The notes below the pieces were generated by a model that saw only the letters and a program-made list of their open reading frames with translations, ran no database searches and had not been told where the DNA came from. The position numbers were made by a program, and so were the translations under genes. From Clostridia bacterium (GTDB lineage: Bacteria; Bacillota_A; Clostridia; Oscillospirales; QAKW01), in contig JAFQKO010000145.1 in the NCBI GenBank assembly GCA_017396865.1, forward strand, positions 1-26,449: 26,449 nucleotides of DNA, in the 5' to 3' direction. Below are positions 6,656 to 14,740 of this stretch, piece by piece (position 1 is the first letter of the stretch; each line of letters starts with the position of its first letter).

Positions 6656-7957
6656 CAATTTCATTAAGCGCAGAGCGTCGGCAAGGGTAATCTTGCCATC
6701 CTCATTGAGGTCGGCGATCGTTTGATCGATCTCACCGTTGCCGTTGAGGCTCTGCAACAGAGTGGAAACGTCGGCGGTGTTTGTCAGAAAATCCCCGTTA
6801 AGATCATAGAGCGCACCGTTGTTCTCCAGCAGTTGATTCAGCGTAAGAGCGTTTTCCGCGGCAGTACGCCAATTGGAGGTAACCGGCTCCACATAGAGCA
6901 TTCCATCCTCCAGTTCACCGACAGTGAACGGGTTAATTTTCGAAAAGTCGTTATAGAACAGCACCGTACCATCGGCGGCGGTCAGCTTGAGATTATCGTA
7001 ATAGGCGCTGTCGCCGTCCGAGATCATATGACGAAAACCGATCTTTCCGAAGTGGACAAGATTCGAAGTAAACTCGCCAAGCAGGGTATCGTCTATCGTT
7101 ACGGTGACAGTGGTACCGACGGCTTTGAGCGTAAAATGATAGGTCTTTCCCACCTCGATGGTTGCGGATGCGTTCAACGGGAAGGAATTGGCCTCATTGA
7201 TAGTCGAAAGAATCCGAACATTGCCCGCACTGCTGCTTACCAGAACGCACAGATAATCCTTTGCATCCATAGCGGAGAAAATCAACCCCGCAGAATTACC
7301 CTCCAGCTTCATATCAAATTCAAGGGTGTAGTCGCCGCAGTAGCCGGTATGATTTTTCTTGAGTTCATCGATCGTGCGAAGGCCCATCGTCACCTTGCCC
7401 GCGTTGCAGAAGGCACCGACATGCAACATTCCGTCGGTGGTCAGCGTACCGACACCGAAGGGGTTTCCCGCCGAAAAATCCGTCTCATAGAGCACGGTTC
7501 CGTCGGCGGCGGTGATCTTCACATCATCATAATAGGCCGAATCAGCATCAGAGATCATATGGCGGAATCCGAATTTATCCAGACAAATGGCACTATCGGT
7601 GACGCTGCCGGCCAGCTGCTGATCGACATAGACCGTGGCGGTGGTACCTTCCACTACGATCTTCACGGCATAGGTGTCCGTTTCCGCATCATAAGCGGGA
7701 TTCGCCGCCGTCATTACACGTCCCACCGAACCACCGCCGGATTTAATGATCGTAACATTGGCACCGCTGTTGTAGAACTGCACGAAAAAGAAATTCGTAT
7801 TATCCACACCGGCAAACACAAAGCCGTTGGTTTTGGAACCATCAAGACGGATGGTATATTCCAGCGTATAATCGCCGGAAGTATCGGCGGCATGGGCGGG
7901 AACAGCAAGCAACATCATAGAAATGACAAGAAGTACGCTAAAAATTCTTTTAAACAT
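6644..7957 (-). CDS. Secreted non-catalytic dockerin protein with two LamG-like domains
   Basis: A 437-residue exported protein: signal peptide (residues 1-23, ending VPAHA), two similar beta-sandwich units (about 27-185 and 207-365) and a C-terminal dockerin (about 384-437). The units share GFRHMISDxDSAYYD followed by TAADGTVL and a closing DFSxxNPFxVG. They look like concanavalin-type carbohydrate-binding domains (LamG or the related DUF1080/GH16-like fold), but I see no catalytic motif. The dockerin shows two calcium-loop repeats, DLNGDFLTNTADV and [20 protein letters not shown]. The same unit occurs three times in the rhamnosidase upstream. The ATG is preceded by AAAGGAG, and only 21 bases separate it from the rhamnosidase stop, so the two are co-transcribed. 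Likely role: a binding module held by a cohesin next to the enzyme. Confidence 0.8.
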   Translation of the reverse strand: MFKRIFSVLLVISMMLLAVPAHAADTSGDYTLEYTIRLDGSKTNGFVFAGVDNTNFFFVQFYNSGANVTIIKSGGGSVGRVMTAANPAYDAETDTYAVKIVVEGTTATVYVDQQLAGSVTDSAICLDKFGFRHMISDADSAYYDDVKITAADGTVLYETDFSAGNPFGVGTLTTDGMLHVGAFCNAGKVTMGLRTIDELKKNHTGYCGDYTLEFDMKLEGNSAGLIFSAMDAKDYLCVLVSSSAGNVRILSTINEANSFPLNASATIEVGKTYHFTLKAVGTTVTVTIDDTLLGEFTSNLVHFGKIGFRHMISDGDSAYYDNLKLTAADGTVLFYNDFSKINPFTVGELEDGMLYVEPVTSNWRTAAENALTLNQLLENNGALYDLNGDFLTNTADVSTLLQSLNGNGEIDQTIADLNEDGKITLADALRLMKLLSK

Positions 7958-7978
7958 GGTATTATCTCCTTTTAAAAT

Positions 7979-10900
7979 TTATTCCGAAAGCAGCTTCATC
8001 AGGCGGAGGGCATCCGCAAGAGAAACCTTTTCATCCAGGTTCACGTCGGCGGCCACCGTATCGATGGCAACATTACCGCCGTTAAGATATTTCAAGAGGA
8101 CGGTAACGTCGGCCGCATTGGTCTCGCCATCGTTGTTCAGGTCGATACCGAGATCCTCGGGCTCGGTTTCGGGCTCCGCCAGGATCGGGTGGGTTTCGCC
8201 CTGCAGCATATTAAGGGCAGCGGCTACCGTACCGTCTGTAAAGGCGGCGGCTTCGGACGCAATCGTTCCGTTCAGGGCGGCCGCCGTGCCCGCACCGCTG
8301 CTCAGATAATAGCAATCGGTCGTTTTTGCCGCGGAGGCAGAGCCATAGCGAGCGATAGAATGGGATAAACCATCATGATTGATCAGCAGGAGCGTACCCA
8401 TATGATAGCTATCACTGATAACCGCCGCGTTCTCTCCGCTTTGCCCCCAGGAGCAAAGACCGGCAACATTTGTCTTACCGATCACCACGCCGACATTATA
8501 GCTATGATCGATGGAGCTTGCATGGCGGGCATTACCTGCGATTCCGGCCACTCCGTCCACACCCGAGATCGCCATCACCCTCGCTTCATTCCAGCAATCA
8601 ACGATCACCGTTCCGCCGTCGGCATAGCCAACAAGACCGCCGACAACGTTAGGACCGGTCACGCTGCCGGAGACACCTAAGTTTTTGATTACCGCGCCGT
8701 TGGTATAATTAAAAATACCCACGCCGGTCGCACTTTCGACGATATTCACGTTTTTCAGCATATGATACTGACCGTCAAAGGTACCTTCAAAGGCGGCGGT
8801 GCTGTAGCAACCTACGCCCTTCATGGCAAAGCCCTCGAAATCCAGGTCGCAGGTCAGGGTTACTGTCTTCCCTGCGAAGGTCTCGCCGCTGTTTACTGTC
8901 GCGGCGAATTGCAACCATTCGGCAACAGAGGAAATGGCGATCCTCTCCCCGACGTAGCTTCCCGGCGTCAAAAAGGCTGCTTTAGCCTCCTTCAGAGCGT
9001 TCATATGAGTTTCAGTCTCCGCAGCGGTATAACGACCGCCTTTCAGATACTCCGAAGCAGCTGCGCAGGCCTTCGCAAGATCATCGGTATCCTCAAAATG
9101 CTTCTGATAAAAAACAAGGTCCGTATCATCCAGTTCCGATTCCAGCCCGCGCACATCCCCCTCATCGGTCAACGTACCGGTAAAGGTGTATGTACCGCTT
9201 TGAATCTCAAAGACATTGCCGCTCTGCGTTACGCAGGTCATATCGTCCACATCAGCAACGCCGGGGGCATAGACGGTGGCATATGCGTTAGCGGGGACGG
9301 TAACCGTCCACGTGTAGGAATCACCGTTCAAATCCCAATGGCTGACGATCTTTCCGTAGGCACTGTCGTAGGAGGCGTTCACAGACTCCAGCGCGGAATT
9401 GATCTCCGGCGCCAAGACGATGTGATGATAGCCGGGATCCTCGATATCCGCCTGAATACCCGCCATATACTCAAACATCCACTCCACAATTGCGCCGTAG
9501 GCATAATGGTTAAAGGAGTTCATGGTGGAGCCGTGCTTGGATGCAAGCTCGGACATTCCCACGCCGTCGATCATTCCGTTCCAGCGCTCCCAAATGGTGG
9601 TAGCACCTTTAGAGACAGAATAACCCCAAGAGGGATATTCCGTTTGCTGAACCAATGCGTAGACCACGTCGCTGTGCCCATATTTGCTGAGCATCGGAGC
9701 CAGCGCGTTAACGCCGAGGAAGCCCACCGAAAGTTTCATGCCGTTTTCTTTGACCTTTTCGGCCAGACGGTCTGCCACCCGCTGCTCCAGCGCCTCATCC
9801 ATCAAAACATTCGAATAAAGAGTAAGGGCGTAGGCGGTTTGAGTATCGCCGACCATGCGGCCGTCGGAGCTGAAAAGTTCCTGCTTATACTGATCGGAAA
9901 GCTCCCGAAGAAGATTTCGATAATAGACAGCGTCCTCGGCCTTGCCGAGAAGTTCAGCCACCTTTGCGATCCGATCCAGCGAAAGGGCAAAATAGGCGGA
10001 GTTTGTGATTAAATAGGGGGTACTGTCCGTTGCAAGCCAATCGCCAATGGAGGAGCCGCGGATCATCAGGTTTCCGGTAGAAGCATAGCCCGCCTTAGCC
10101 AGGCGATTGGTGATCCAACTCTGCATCGAAGCATAATTCTCGCGGAGAATACCGATATCTCCATAGGTTTCATACAGCGTGTAGGGGATCGTAATGATTC
10201 CGTCTGCCCAACCGGGCGTACCGCCACTTCCGCTCTTCCCGCTCGAGGTGCTCGGCGCCGTATTGGGAACACCGCCTCCCGAGCCCTGCTCATTGGCAAG
10301 AATCTCCATAAAATGGTCCAGAAAGGCTTCAATATCGCTGTTGTATACCGCCGCACCGACAAACACCTGCGTATCGCCCGAAAATCCCAACCGCTCATCC
10401 CGCTGGGGGCAATCGGTAGGAACGGCGAGATAGTTGGAGAGCTGACCCCACAGCGCGTTGCTGTAGATCTGATCCACCAGATCATCGGAGGTCTCCAAAG
10501 ACGAGGTCACCTCGGTAAGGCTGCTCCACACCACGCCGATCAGATCGGAAAGCGAGGGCTCATACCCTAAGCCGCTGACCTCCACATATTGGAAACCATG
10601 GAAGGTAAAAGCGGGCGTATACGTAACGGTACCGTCTGCGCCGAAGATATAGTAGTCGGTGGCGAAGGCGGTGCGGAGATTTTCGGTAAAAAGCTGACCC
10701 TCCAGCTCGCCGTCGTATTCATTATAAAGGGCTTCGCCGTAGCGCAGGCGGACGGTTTGACCCGCTACGCCGGTGGCCTTCAAAGTAACGACGCCTGCGA
10801 AGTTCTGACCCATATCGAAGATATAGGCATCCTCCCCTACCTTGGTAACGGTCTTGGGGGTGATGGTATCATACACCTGAACGCCGGTATTGCTTTGCGC

Positions 10901-13504
10901 CTGCCAGATTACGGTTTTTAAATTCACATTGGTACGGAAACTTGGATCTGTTGCCGAAACAGCATTTTTCCAATCCGCATCCTGAAAGCCGACGGTATTC
11001 CAGCCGGGCTGCTCGCGGGAAGCGTCGTAGGTCTCGCCGTTGAAATTATCGGTAACAAGATAGGGGGATTCCGTGCTGACCTGCCAGCTTTCATCGGTCA
11101 CCACCGTATCGGTGGTACCGTCGATATAGGTAATCAACAGCTGCCCCTTAAAGCCAACGTCGATTCCGTAGTATTGATAGTTGCAATCACCCTCACCTAC
11201 ATGACCGGCATACCAGCCGTTGCCGACCACCGCGCCGATGGCGTTATCCCCGCTTTGCAGCAGCTCGGTCACGTCATAGACCTGATATTCCAGCACGTCA
11301 TAGTATTTGGTCCAACCGGGGGCAAGCTGTTCGGTGCCCACCGCCTGACCATTGATATAGGATTCATAAACGCCCAATGCGGAAGCATACAGCCGCGCCG
11401 ACGCAACCTCTTTTTCTACCTTAAATTCTGTGCGGAACAAGGGTGCGCCCTTCTGCTCCACATCCCGCATATGCAGGCCGGTTCTCTTCAGGTAAAGAGT
11501 GCCCGCTTGGGTGCGGCCGGTGCCGAAAGGATCGGTATGGTCATTAAAATCCGCTTCGATCAGCACCTTTCCGTCGGCGGTCAACCTATAGTTATCGTAA
11601 AAAGCAGCTTCGCCCTCTCCCTTGGAGTGGCGGAAACCCACCTGACTCAGGACGGACAATGCATGAGAGCGACTGTCCACCAGCGTATCATTCAGATAGG
11701 TTTCAATATGCTGATTGGAATAGACCACGATTTTCAGTCGATGCCAATCATTGCGTTCCGCCCACGGAATGACTGCGGAAACATCCACATTCTCCAGGCA
11801 GGACGCGCTGCCACCGATCACCGCATGGGGACGCAGATAAACCGTTTCGGTGGCCTTTCCCATCGAAAGATTCAACTGCCAGAACAACAGATTGCGGGCA
11901 TCGCTACCGCCGAAGGCCACGCTGCCGGCAACCGACTCCACCTTCAAATCGGTTTCGATGGTATACAGCACCTCGCCGTTAGCGGAACTGTTTTCGCCCT
12001 GTAATTTCAACGATTCATAGGTACTGATCGCGCGGCGCTCCGAAAGGGGGGGAACAAGCAGTCTGCCGTTTTCAACCGTACCGACGCCGAAGGGGTTTCC
12101 GTCGCTGAAGTCAGTTTCATATAACACCGCACCCTCGGAATCGGTGACCTCGATATGATCATAGTAGCCGCTCTCCTGATCGTCGGTTGTATTGAAATGA
12201 CGGAAGCCCAGCACGCCGAAGGCGATCGTGCTGTCGGTTACACTCCCCAGCACGATTTCGTTCACGCTGACGGTAGCGGTGGTACCGACCACATCGATCT
12301 GCACCTTAAATGTATCCTCAATCGTTCCGTCGAAGGTCCAACTTCCCAGCGATCTATCACTGCCGCCGTTGCAACGGATCACCTGCGCTTTCATCGGATT
12401 TGATTTTGCATTCAACTGAACCGCCACATTATTATTGACGTCGGTCCCGGCGAAAATAAAGCCTGCAGCATGGTTGGCGATCTGCACCTCGTAGCGCACA
12501 GTATAATCACCGGAATACCGAAAACCGGCATTTTCATTTTCCAGCATCTCCTCCAGCGACCAGATCGAATCCGCAATCCGCCAGTTGGAGGTAATCGGCG
12601 GAACATAGAGTTGCCCATCCGTTAGCGTACCGACGCCGAAGGGGTTGGCAACGGAAAAATCGTTCTGAAGCAGTACCGTACCATCAGCCGCCGTGATCTT
12701 CAGATCGTCATAATATGCACTGTCGCTATCCGAGATCATATGGCGAAAGCCAAACTTCCCGAATCCCAGCGCAGAATCGGTAAATTCGCCCAGCGTTGTA
12801 TCATTCAGATAAATCGTTCCGGTGGTTCCGACCAATTTGATTTTGATTTTATAAGAAATATCCTTGGAGATCGCCACCGTCGGTTGGAGCAGAAAGGTGT
12901 TTGTGGCGTTGGAGGTTTTCAGAACGCGGATTCCCTTACTGTTAGCACTGTTCATCAAAACTGAATAAAACGTATTGCTGTCTGCCGCGGAAAAGATAAA
13001 GCCCGCCGCCGTTCCGCTGAGCTTAAAGGTATATTCCAGCGTATAGTCGCCATCATAGAATTCCTTGGATTTTTCCACCGCGCTGATCATCTCGGCGGTG
13101 AACTCCTTTGCAGGATCAAAAAAGGCGGTTTCGAAAACCGAGGAAGCGGAGCGGGACGCACCGCTTTCATTCCAGACGGTGACCGTCCAATCATACGCGG
13201 TGGTGGAAACGAGAGTTTCGCCCGCATAAGCGGCAGAGCAGGCATCGCTTTCCACCTTACCGCTATCCCAAACGGTGGTCTCACCTTTTTTTACAACAAC
13301 TTGAAAAGCGGTCTGCTTAGCACCGCGATGAGACGCCTCCATCCGCCAGGAAAGGGTCGGATTTTGCGCATCTACATTCAACGGTGCCGTTAATGCATTA
13401 CATTGCAGATCCGTCACCGACCAATCGGTGGTTTCTGCCATAACCGGAAAAGCACCCAAAAGCATTGCTATCATAAGAAGAATACTCCACATCCTTTTTT
13501 TCAT
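7979..13504 (-). CDS. Giant dockerin-bearing alpha-L-rhamnosidase (GH78)
   Basis: An 1841-residue exported enzyme predicted to release alpha-L-rhamnose. Order: signal peptide (1-23); the rhamnosidase N-terminal Ig-like domain (about 27-130); three LamG-like units (about 149-305, 324-490, 508-675); the rhamnosidase N domain (about 688-860, ARLYASALGVYESYINGQ); the beta domain (860-1000); the six-hairpin catalytic domain (1000-1345) with DCPQRDERLGFSGD (1031-1044), which holds the conserved acidic cluster, and TTIWERWNG with the likely base E1306; the C-terminal beta domain (to about 1440); a helical linker; GLUG-type repeats (about 1520-1710); and a dockerin (about 1785-1841). A plain GH78 is about 900 residues. 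The start has AAAGGGG seven bases upstream. The target is probably a rhamnose-containing glycan such as pectin; that is inference. Confidence 0.92.
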   Translation of the reverse strand: MKKRMWSILLMIAMLLGAFPVMAETTDWSVTDLQCNALTAPLNVDAQNPTLSWRMEASHRGAKQTAFQVVVKKGETTVWDSGKVESDACSAAYAGETLVSTTAYDWTVTVWNESGASRSASSVFETAFFDPAKEFTAEMISAVEKSKEFYDGDYTLEYTFKLSGTAAGFIFSAADSNTFYSVLMNSANSKGIRVLKTSNATNTFLLQPTVAISKDISYKIKIKLVGTTGTIYLNDTTLGEFTDSALGFGKFGFRHMISDSDSAYYDDLKITAADGTVLLQNDFSVANPFGVGTLTDGQLYVPPITSNWRIADSIWSLEEMLENENAGFRYSGDYTVRYEVQIANHAAGFIFAGTDVNNNVAVQLNAKSNPMKAQVIRCNGGSDRSLGSWTFDGTIEDTFKVQIDVVGTTATVSVNEIVLGSVTDSTIAFGVLGFRHFNTTDDQESGYYDHIEVTDSEGAVLYETDFSDGNPFGVGTVENGRLLVPPLSERRAISTYESLKLQGENSSANGEVLYTIETDLKVESVAGSVAFGGSDARNLLFWQLNLSMGKATETVYLRPHAVIGGSASCLENVDVSAVIPWAERNDWHRLKIVVYSNQHIETYLNDTLVDSRSHALSVLSQVGFRHSKGEGEAAFYDNYRLTADGKVLIEADFNDHTDPFGTGRTQAGTLYLKRTGLHMRDVEQKGAPLFRTEFKVEKEVASARLYASALGVYESYINGQAVGTEQLAPGWTKYYDVLEYQVYDVTELLQSGDNAIGAVVGNGWYAGHVGEGDCNYQYYGIDVGFKGQLLITYIDGTTDTVVTDESWQVSTESPYLVTDNFNGETYDASREQPGWNTVGFQDADWKNAVSATDPSFRTNVNLKTVIWQAQSNTGVQVYDTITPKTVTKVGEDAYIFDMGQNFAGVVTLKATGVAGQTVRLRYGEALYNEYDGELEGQLFTENLRTAFATDYYIFGADGTVTYTPAFTFHGFQYVEVSGLGYEPSLSDLIGVVWSSLTEVTSSLETSDDLVDQIYSNALWGQLSNYLAVPTDCPQRDERLGFSGDTQVFVGAAVYNSDIEAFLDHFMEILANEQGSGGGVPNTAPSTSSGKSGSGGTPGWADGIITIPYTLYETYGDIGILRENYASMQSWITNRLAKAGYASTGNLMIRGSSIGDWLATDSTPYLITNSAYFALSLDRIAKVAELLGKAEDAVYYRNLLRELSDQYKQELFSSDGRMVGDTQTAYALTLYSNVLMDEALEQRVADRLAEKVKENGMKLSVGFLGVNALAPMLSKYGHSDVVYALVQQTEYPSWGYSVSKGATTIWERWNGMIDGVGMSELASKHGSTMNSFNHYAYGAIVEWMFEYMAGIQADIEDPGYHHIVLAPEINSALESVNASYDSAYGKIVSHWDLNGDSYTWTVTVPANAYATVYAPGVADVDDMTCVTQSGNVFEIQSGTYTFTGTLTDEGDVRGLESELDDTDLVFYQKHFEDTDDLAKACAAASEYLKGGRYTAAETETHMNALKEAKAAFLTPGSYVGERIAISSVAEWLQFAATVNSGETFAGKTVTLTCDLDFEGFAMKGVGCYSTAAFEGTFDGQYHMLKNVNIVESATGVGIFNYTNGAVIKNLGVSGSVTGPNVVGGLVGYADGGTVIVDCWNEARVMAISGVDGVAGIAGNARHASSIDHSYNVGVVIGKTNVAGLCSWGQSGENAAVISDSYHMGTLLLINHDGLSHSIARYGSASAAKTTDCYYLSSGAGTAAALNGTIASEAAAFTDGTVAAALNMLQGETHPILAEPETEPEDLGIDLNNDGETNAADVTVLLKYLNGGNVAIDTVAADVNLDEKVSLADALRLMKLLSE

Positions 13505-13528
13505 TCAAAAACCCCTTTCGATATCTTA

Positions 13529-13558
13529 TTGACTTTATTATATCAAAGGTGCTATAAT
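13529..13558 (+). promoter_or_regulatory. Promoter of the araC-type gene at 13.6 kb
   Basis: TTGACT (13529-13534), an 18-base spacer and TATAAT (13553-13558). It overlaps the divergent rhamnosidase -10, so binding of polymerase or regulator at one would affect the other. The expected transcript start near 13565 puts the short frame at 13576 inside the leader. Confidence 0.65.
13537..13542 (-). promoter_or_regulatory. -10 element of the rhamnosidase operon
   Basis: A perfect TATAAT on the minus strand inside the 16-base sequence at 13533-13548 that is shared with the TIR promoter. The expected -35 position holds only T residues, so the promoter is probably weak alone and helped by an activator, presumably the divergent AraC protein. 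Confidence 0.5.
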
Positions 13559-13575
13559 AAAAAAAGAGGTCATAA

Positions 13576-13650
13576 ATGGACAATTTATATTACGATCACG
13601 GCAAGAAGGAGCATACAATTGGAGTTACAATATCCGTATTATCTGAATAG
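13576..13650 (+). other. Short leader frame or frameshifted start of the AraC gene
   Basis: A 24-codon frame starting ATG with AGAGGT five bases upstream, encoding MDNLYYDHGKKEHTIGV and six more residues. It overlaps the TTG start of the AraC gene by 32 bases in another frame. Removing one G at about 13621 would join MDNLYYDHGKKEHTI to ELQYPYYLNSGW in the AraC frame, giving a protein of about 303 residues. So this is either a leader peptide coupling translation or a one-base frameshift (real or from sequencing). Confidence 0.5.
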
Positions 13651-14485
13651 TGGTTGGACACTAGAGTTAAAGAGCCACAAATGCATGTTGCTCTTATGCG
13701 ATAGTCCATTTGCCACGCCGCACAATCATTCTGACCGATTTGAGATCGGCTATGTATTAGAAGGAGAAATCGATCATACCATTCACGGTAGCTGCACGCG
13801 GCTGTTCAGTGGGGACTACTACTTTGTCGATCTCGGGGTGACCCACAGCTACACCAGCAGGTCGCAGGTCAAGGTTTTAAATTGTATCTTTTTTGCCGAG
13901 GCGATTGATCCCGCCTTCAAACACTTTACCACTTTTTCTCAAATTGCCAACAGCCCGGTTTTTCTCTTTTCAGGCAGTCATCTTTCCCTACTGAACCAGC
14001 CATACTTCCACGATGAAGACGGCGTTCTGCTCGCGCTGTTGCAGCAGATCCATAGGGAGATCCGGCAAAAAAAGATAGGTCATCATCACATGATCCAAAA
14101 TCTAATCCAGCAGATCGTGATCCATCTGATCCGTGCAGATAGCAATACGCAGGAAATTCCCGATCAACAGCCTTTTTTCAAGGATGCTCTTCAGCTGATC
14201 GATGAATGCTCCGGCAATATCAGTTTGCAGGAAATCGGCAAGCAATTGAACTATTCTGCCGATCACATCGGGCGATTGTTCAGGGAAAAAATGCATATTT
14301 CTTTCACTGAATATATTCAGAGGATCAAATTATCCCGAAGCTGTACCTACCTTTCGGATACCGATTGGAGCATCGCCAAAGTGGCCGAGACGGTGGGATA
14401 TCAGAACGTACAGTTTTATCATCGGTTGTTCAAGCGTTATTATTCCATGACCCCTTTGCAATATCGAAAGCGTCGCAAAAAGTGA
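13619..14485 (+). CDS. AraC-family regulator, divergent from the rhamnosidase operon
   Basis: A 288-residue regulator. The N-terminal half is a cupin-like sensor domain (about 1-150) with TPHNHSDRFEIGYVLEGE and a ligand-pocket type SGDYYFVDLGVTHSY. The C-terminal 100 residues are the double helix-turn-helix of AraC/XylS proteins, with ISLQEIGKQLNYSADHIGRL as the first and SIAKVAETVGYQNVQFYHRL as the second, then the usual MTPLQYRKRR end. The start is taken as TTG at 13619 because AAGGAG lies seven bases upstream; a start at ATG 13576 would need a frameshift. Divergence from the rhamnosidase with overlapping promoters makes it the likely activator of that operon, responding to rhamnose or an oligosaccharide (inference). 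A strong hairpin terminator follows at once. Confidence 0.85.
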   Translation: MELQYPYYLNSGWTLELKSHKCMLLLCDSPFATPHNHSDRFEIGYVLEGEIDHTIHGSCTRLFSGDYYFVDLGVTHSYTSRSQVKVLNCIFFAEAIDPAFKHFTTFSQIANSPVFLFSGSHLSLLNQPYFHDEDGVLLALLQQIHREIRQKKIGHHHMIQNLIQQIVIHLIRADSNTQEIPDQQPFFKDALQLIDECSGNISLQEIGKQLNYSADHIGRLFREKMHISFTEYIQRIKLSRSCTYLSDTDWSIAKVAETVGYQNVQFYHRLFKRYYSMTPLQYRKRRKK

Positions 14486-14518
14486 AAAAGATCCGAGAAA
14501 AAATCCTCGGATCTTTTT
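14485..14518 (+). terminator. Terminator of the AraC gene
   Basis: Stem AAAAAGATCCGAG with its complement CTCGGATCTTTTT around an A-rich loop, ending in five T. It begins at the last base of the AraC stop codon. Confidence 0.85.
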
Positions 14519-14522
14519 GTTT

Positions 14523-14566
14523 TGACACCTCATCCGTCAGCCTTCGCCCACCGGAGAAGGCAAAAC
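14523..14566. repeat. Possible remnant of a dispersed intergenic repeat
   Basis: The stretch CACCTCATCCGTCAGCCTTC, continuing to GGAGAAGGC, resembles the start and end of a short hairpin-type repeat that I recall as common between genes of gut Clostridia. The middle is missing. There is no second copy in the window to compare, so the call rests on memory of the family. Confidence 0.3.
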
Positions 14567-14602
14567 TTACTCGTTCAATGGCTTCATCAGCCGCAGGGCA
14601 AG
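14567..14602 (-). pseudogene. Fragment of a dockerin gene 3' end
   Basis: On the minus strand these bases read LALRLMKPLNE and a stop, against [10 protein letters not shown] or [10 protein letters not shown] at the ends of the three intact dockerins in the window. The fragment is cut at its inner side exactly where the DUF4364 fragment begins. It points to a further dockerin gene once present here and now lost. Confidence 0.7.
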
Positions 14603-14677
14603 CGTTTTCGCGAAAACCCCAGCGCCTACTACCAAAAAATCATGGGACTGATGCTGGACGAAAACCCGTTTCAATAA
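14603..14677 (+). pseudogene. DUF4364 3'-end fragment, copy C
   Basis: The last 24 codons and stop of a DUF4364 gene (RFRENPSAYYQKIMGLMLDE and the end), aligned without gaps to 3602-3676. I count five synonymous changes and one amino-acid change (E to G). It has no start; on the left it is fused to a dockerin end read on the other strand. Confidence 0.85.
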
Positions 14678-14740
14678 AATCGATAAAAGAGCCAAGACGA
14701 CAACTTCGTCTTGGCTCTTTTTATAGCTTTATTTGGAAAG
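14677..14740. repeat. Identical 64-base block, copy 2
   Basis: Identical to 6592-6655; it again joins a DUF4364 fragment stop, the terminator and the final codons of a dockerin gene. Perfect identity including the hairpin loop suggests recent copying or gene conversion. Confidence 0.9.
14685..14722. terminator. Terminator of the GH95 gene
   Basis: The same 15-base stem and loop as at 6600-6638, lying just beyond the stop of the GH95 gene at 14729, with T-runs on both strands. Confidence 0.88.

Noticed and set aside
6406..6690. A 94-codon plus-strand frame between the TIR gene and the dockerin gene
   Set aside because: It runs out of frame through the DUF4364 fragment, the terminator and the antisense of the dockerin end. 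Its similarity to the frame at 14365-14775 comes from the shared DNA block, not from a real protein family.
6722..7975. A 417-codon plus-strand frame opposite the dockerin protein
   Set aside because: It is antisense to a gene with signal peptide, repeats and dockerin; low stop frequency on the opposite strand is a codon-use effect.
8762..10012. A 416-codon plus-strand frame opposite the rhamnosidase
   Set aside because: Antisense to the GH78 catalytic and linker regions, no ribosome site and no recognisable domain.
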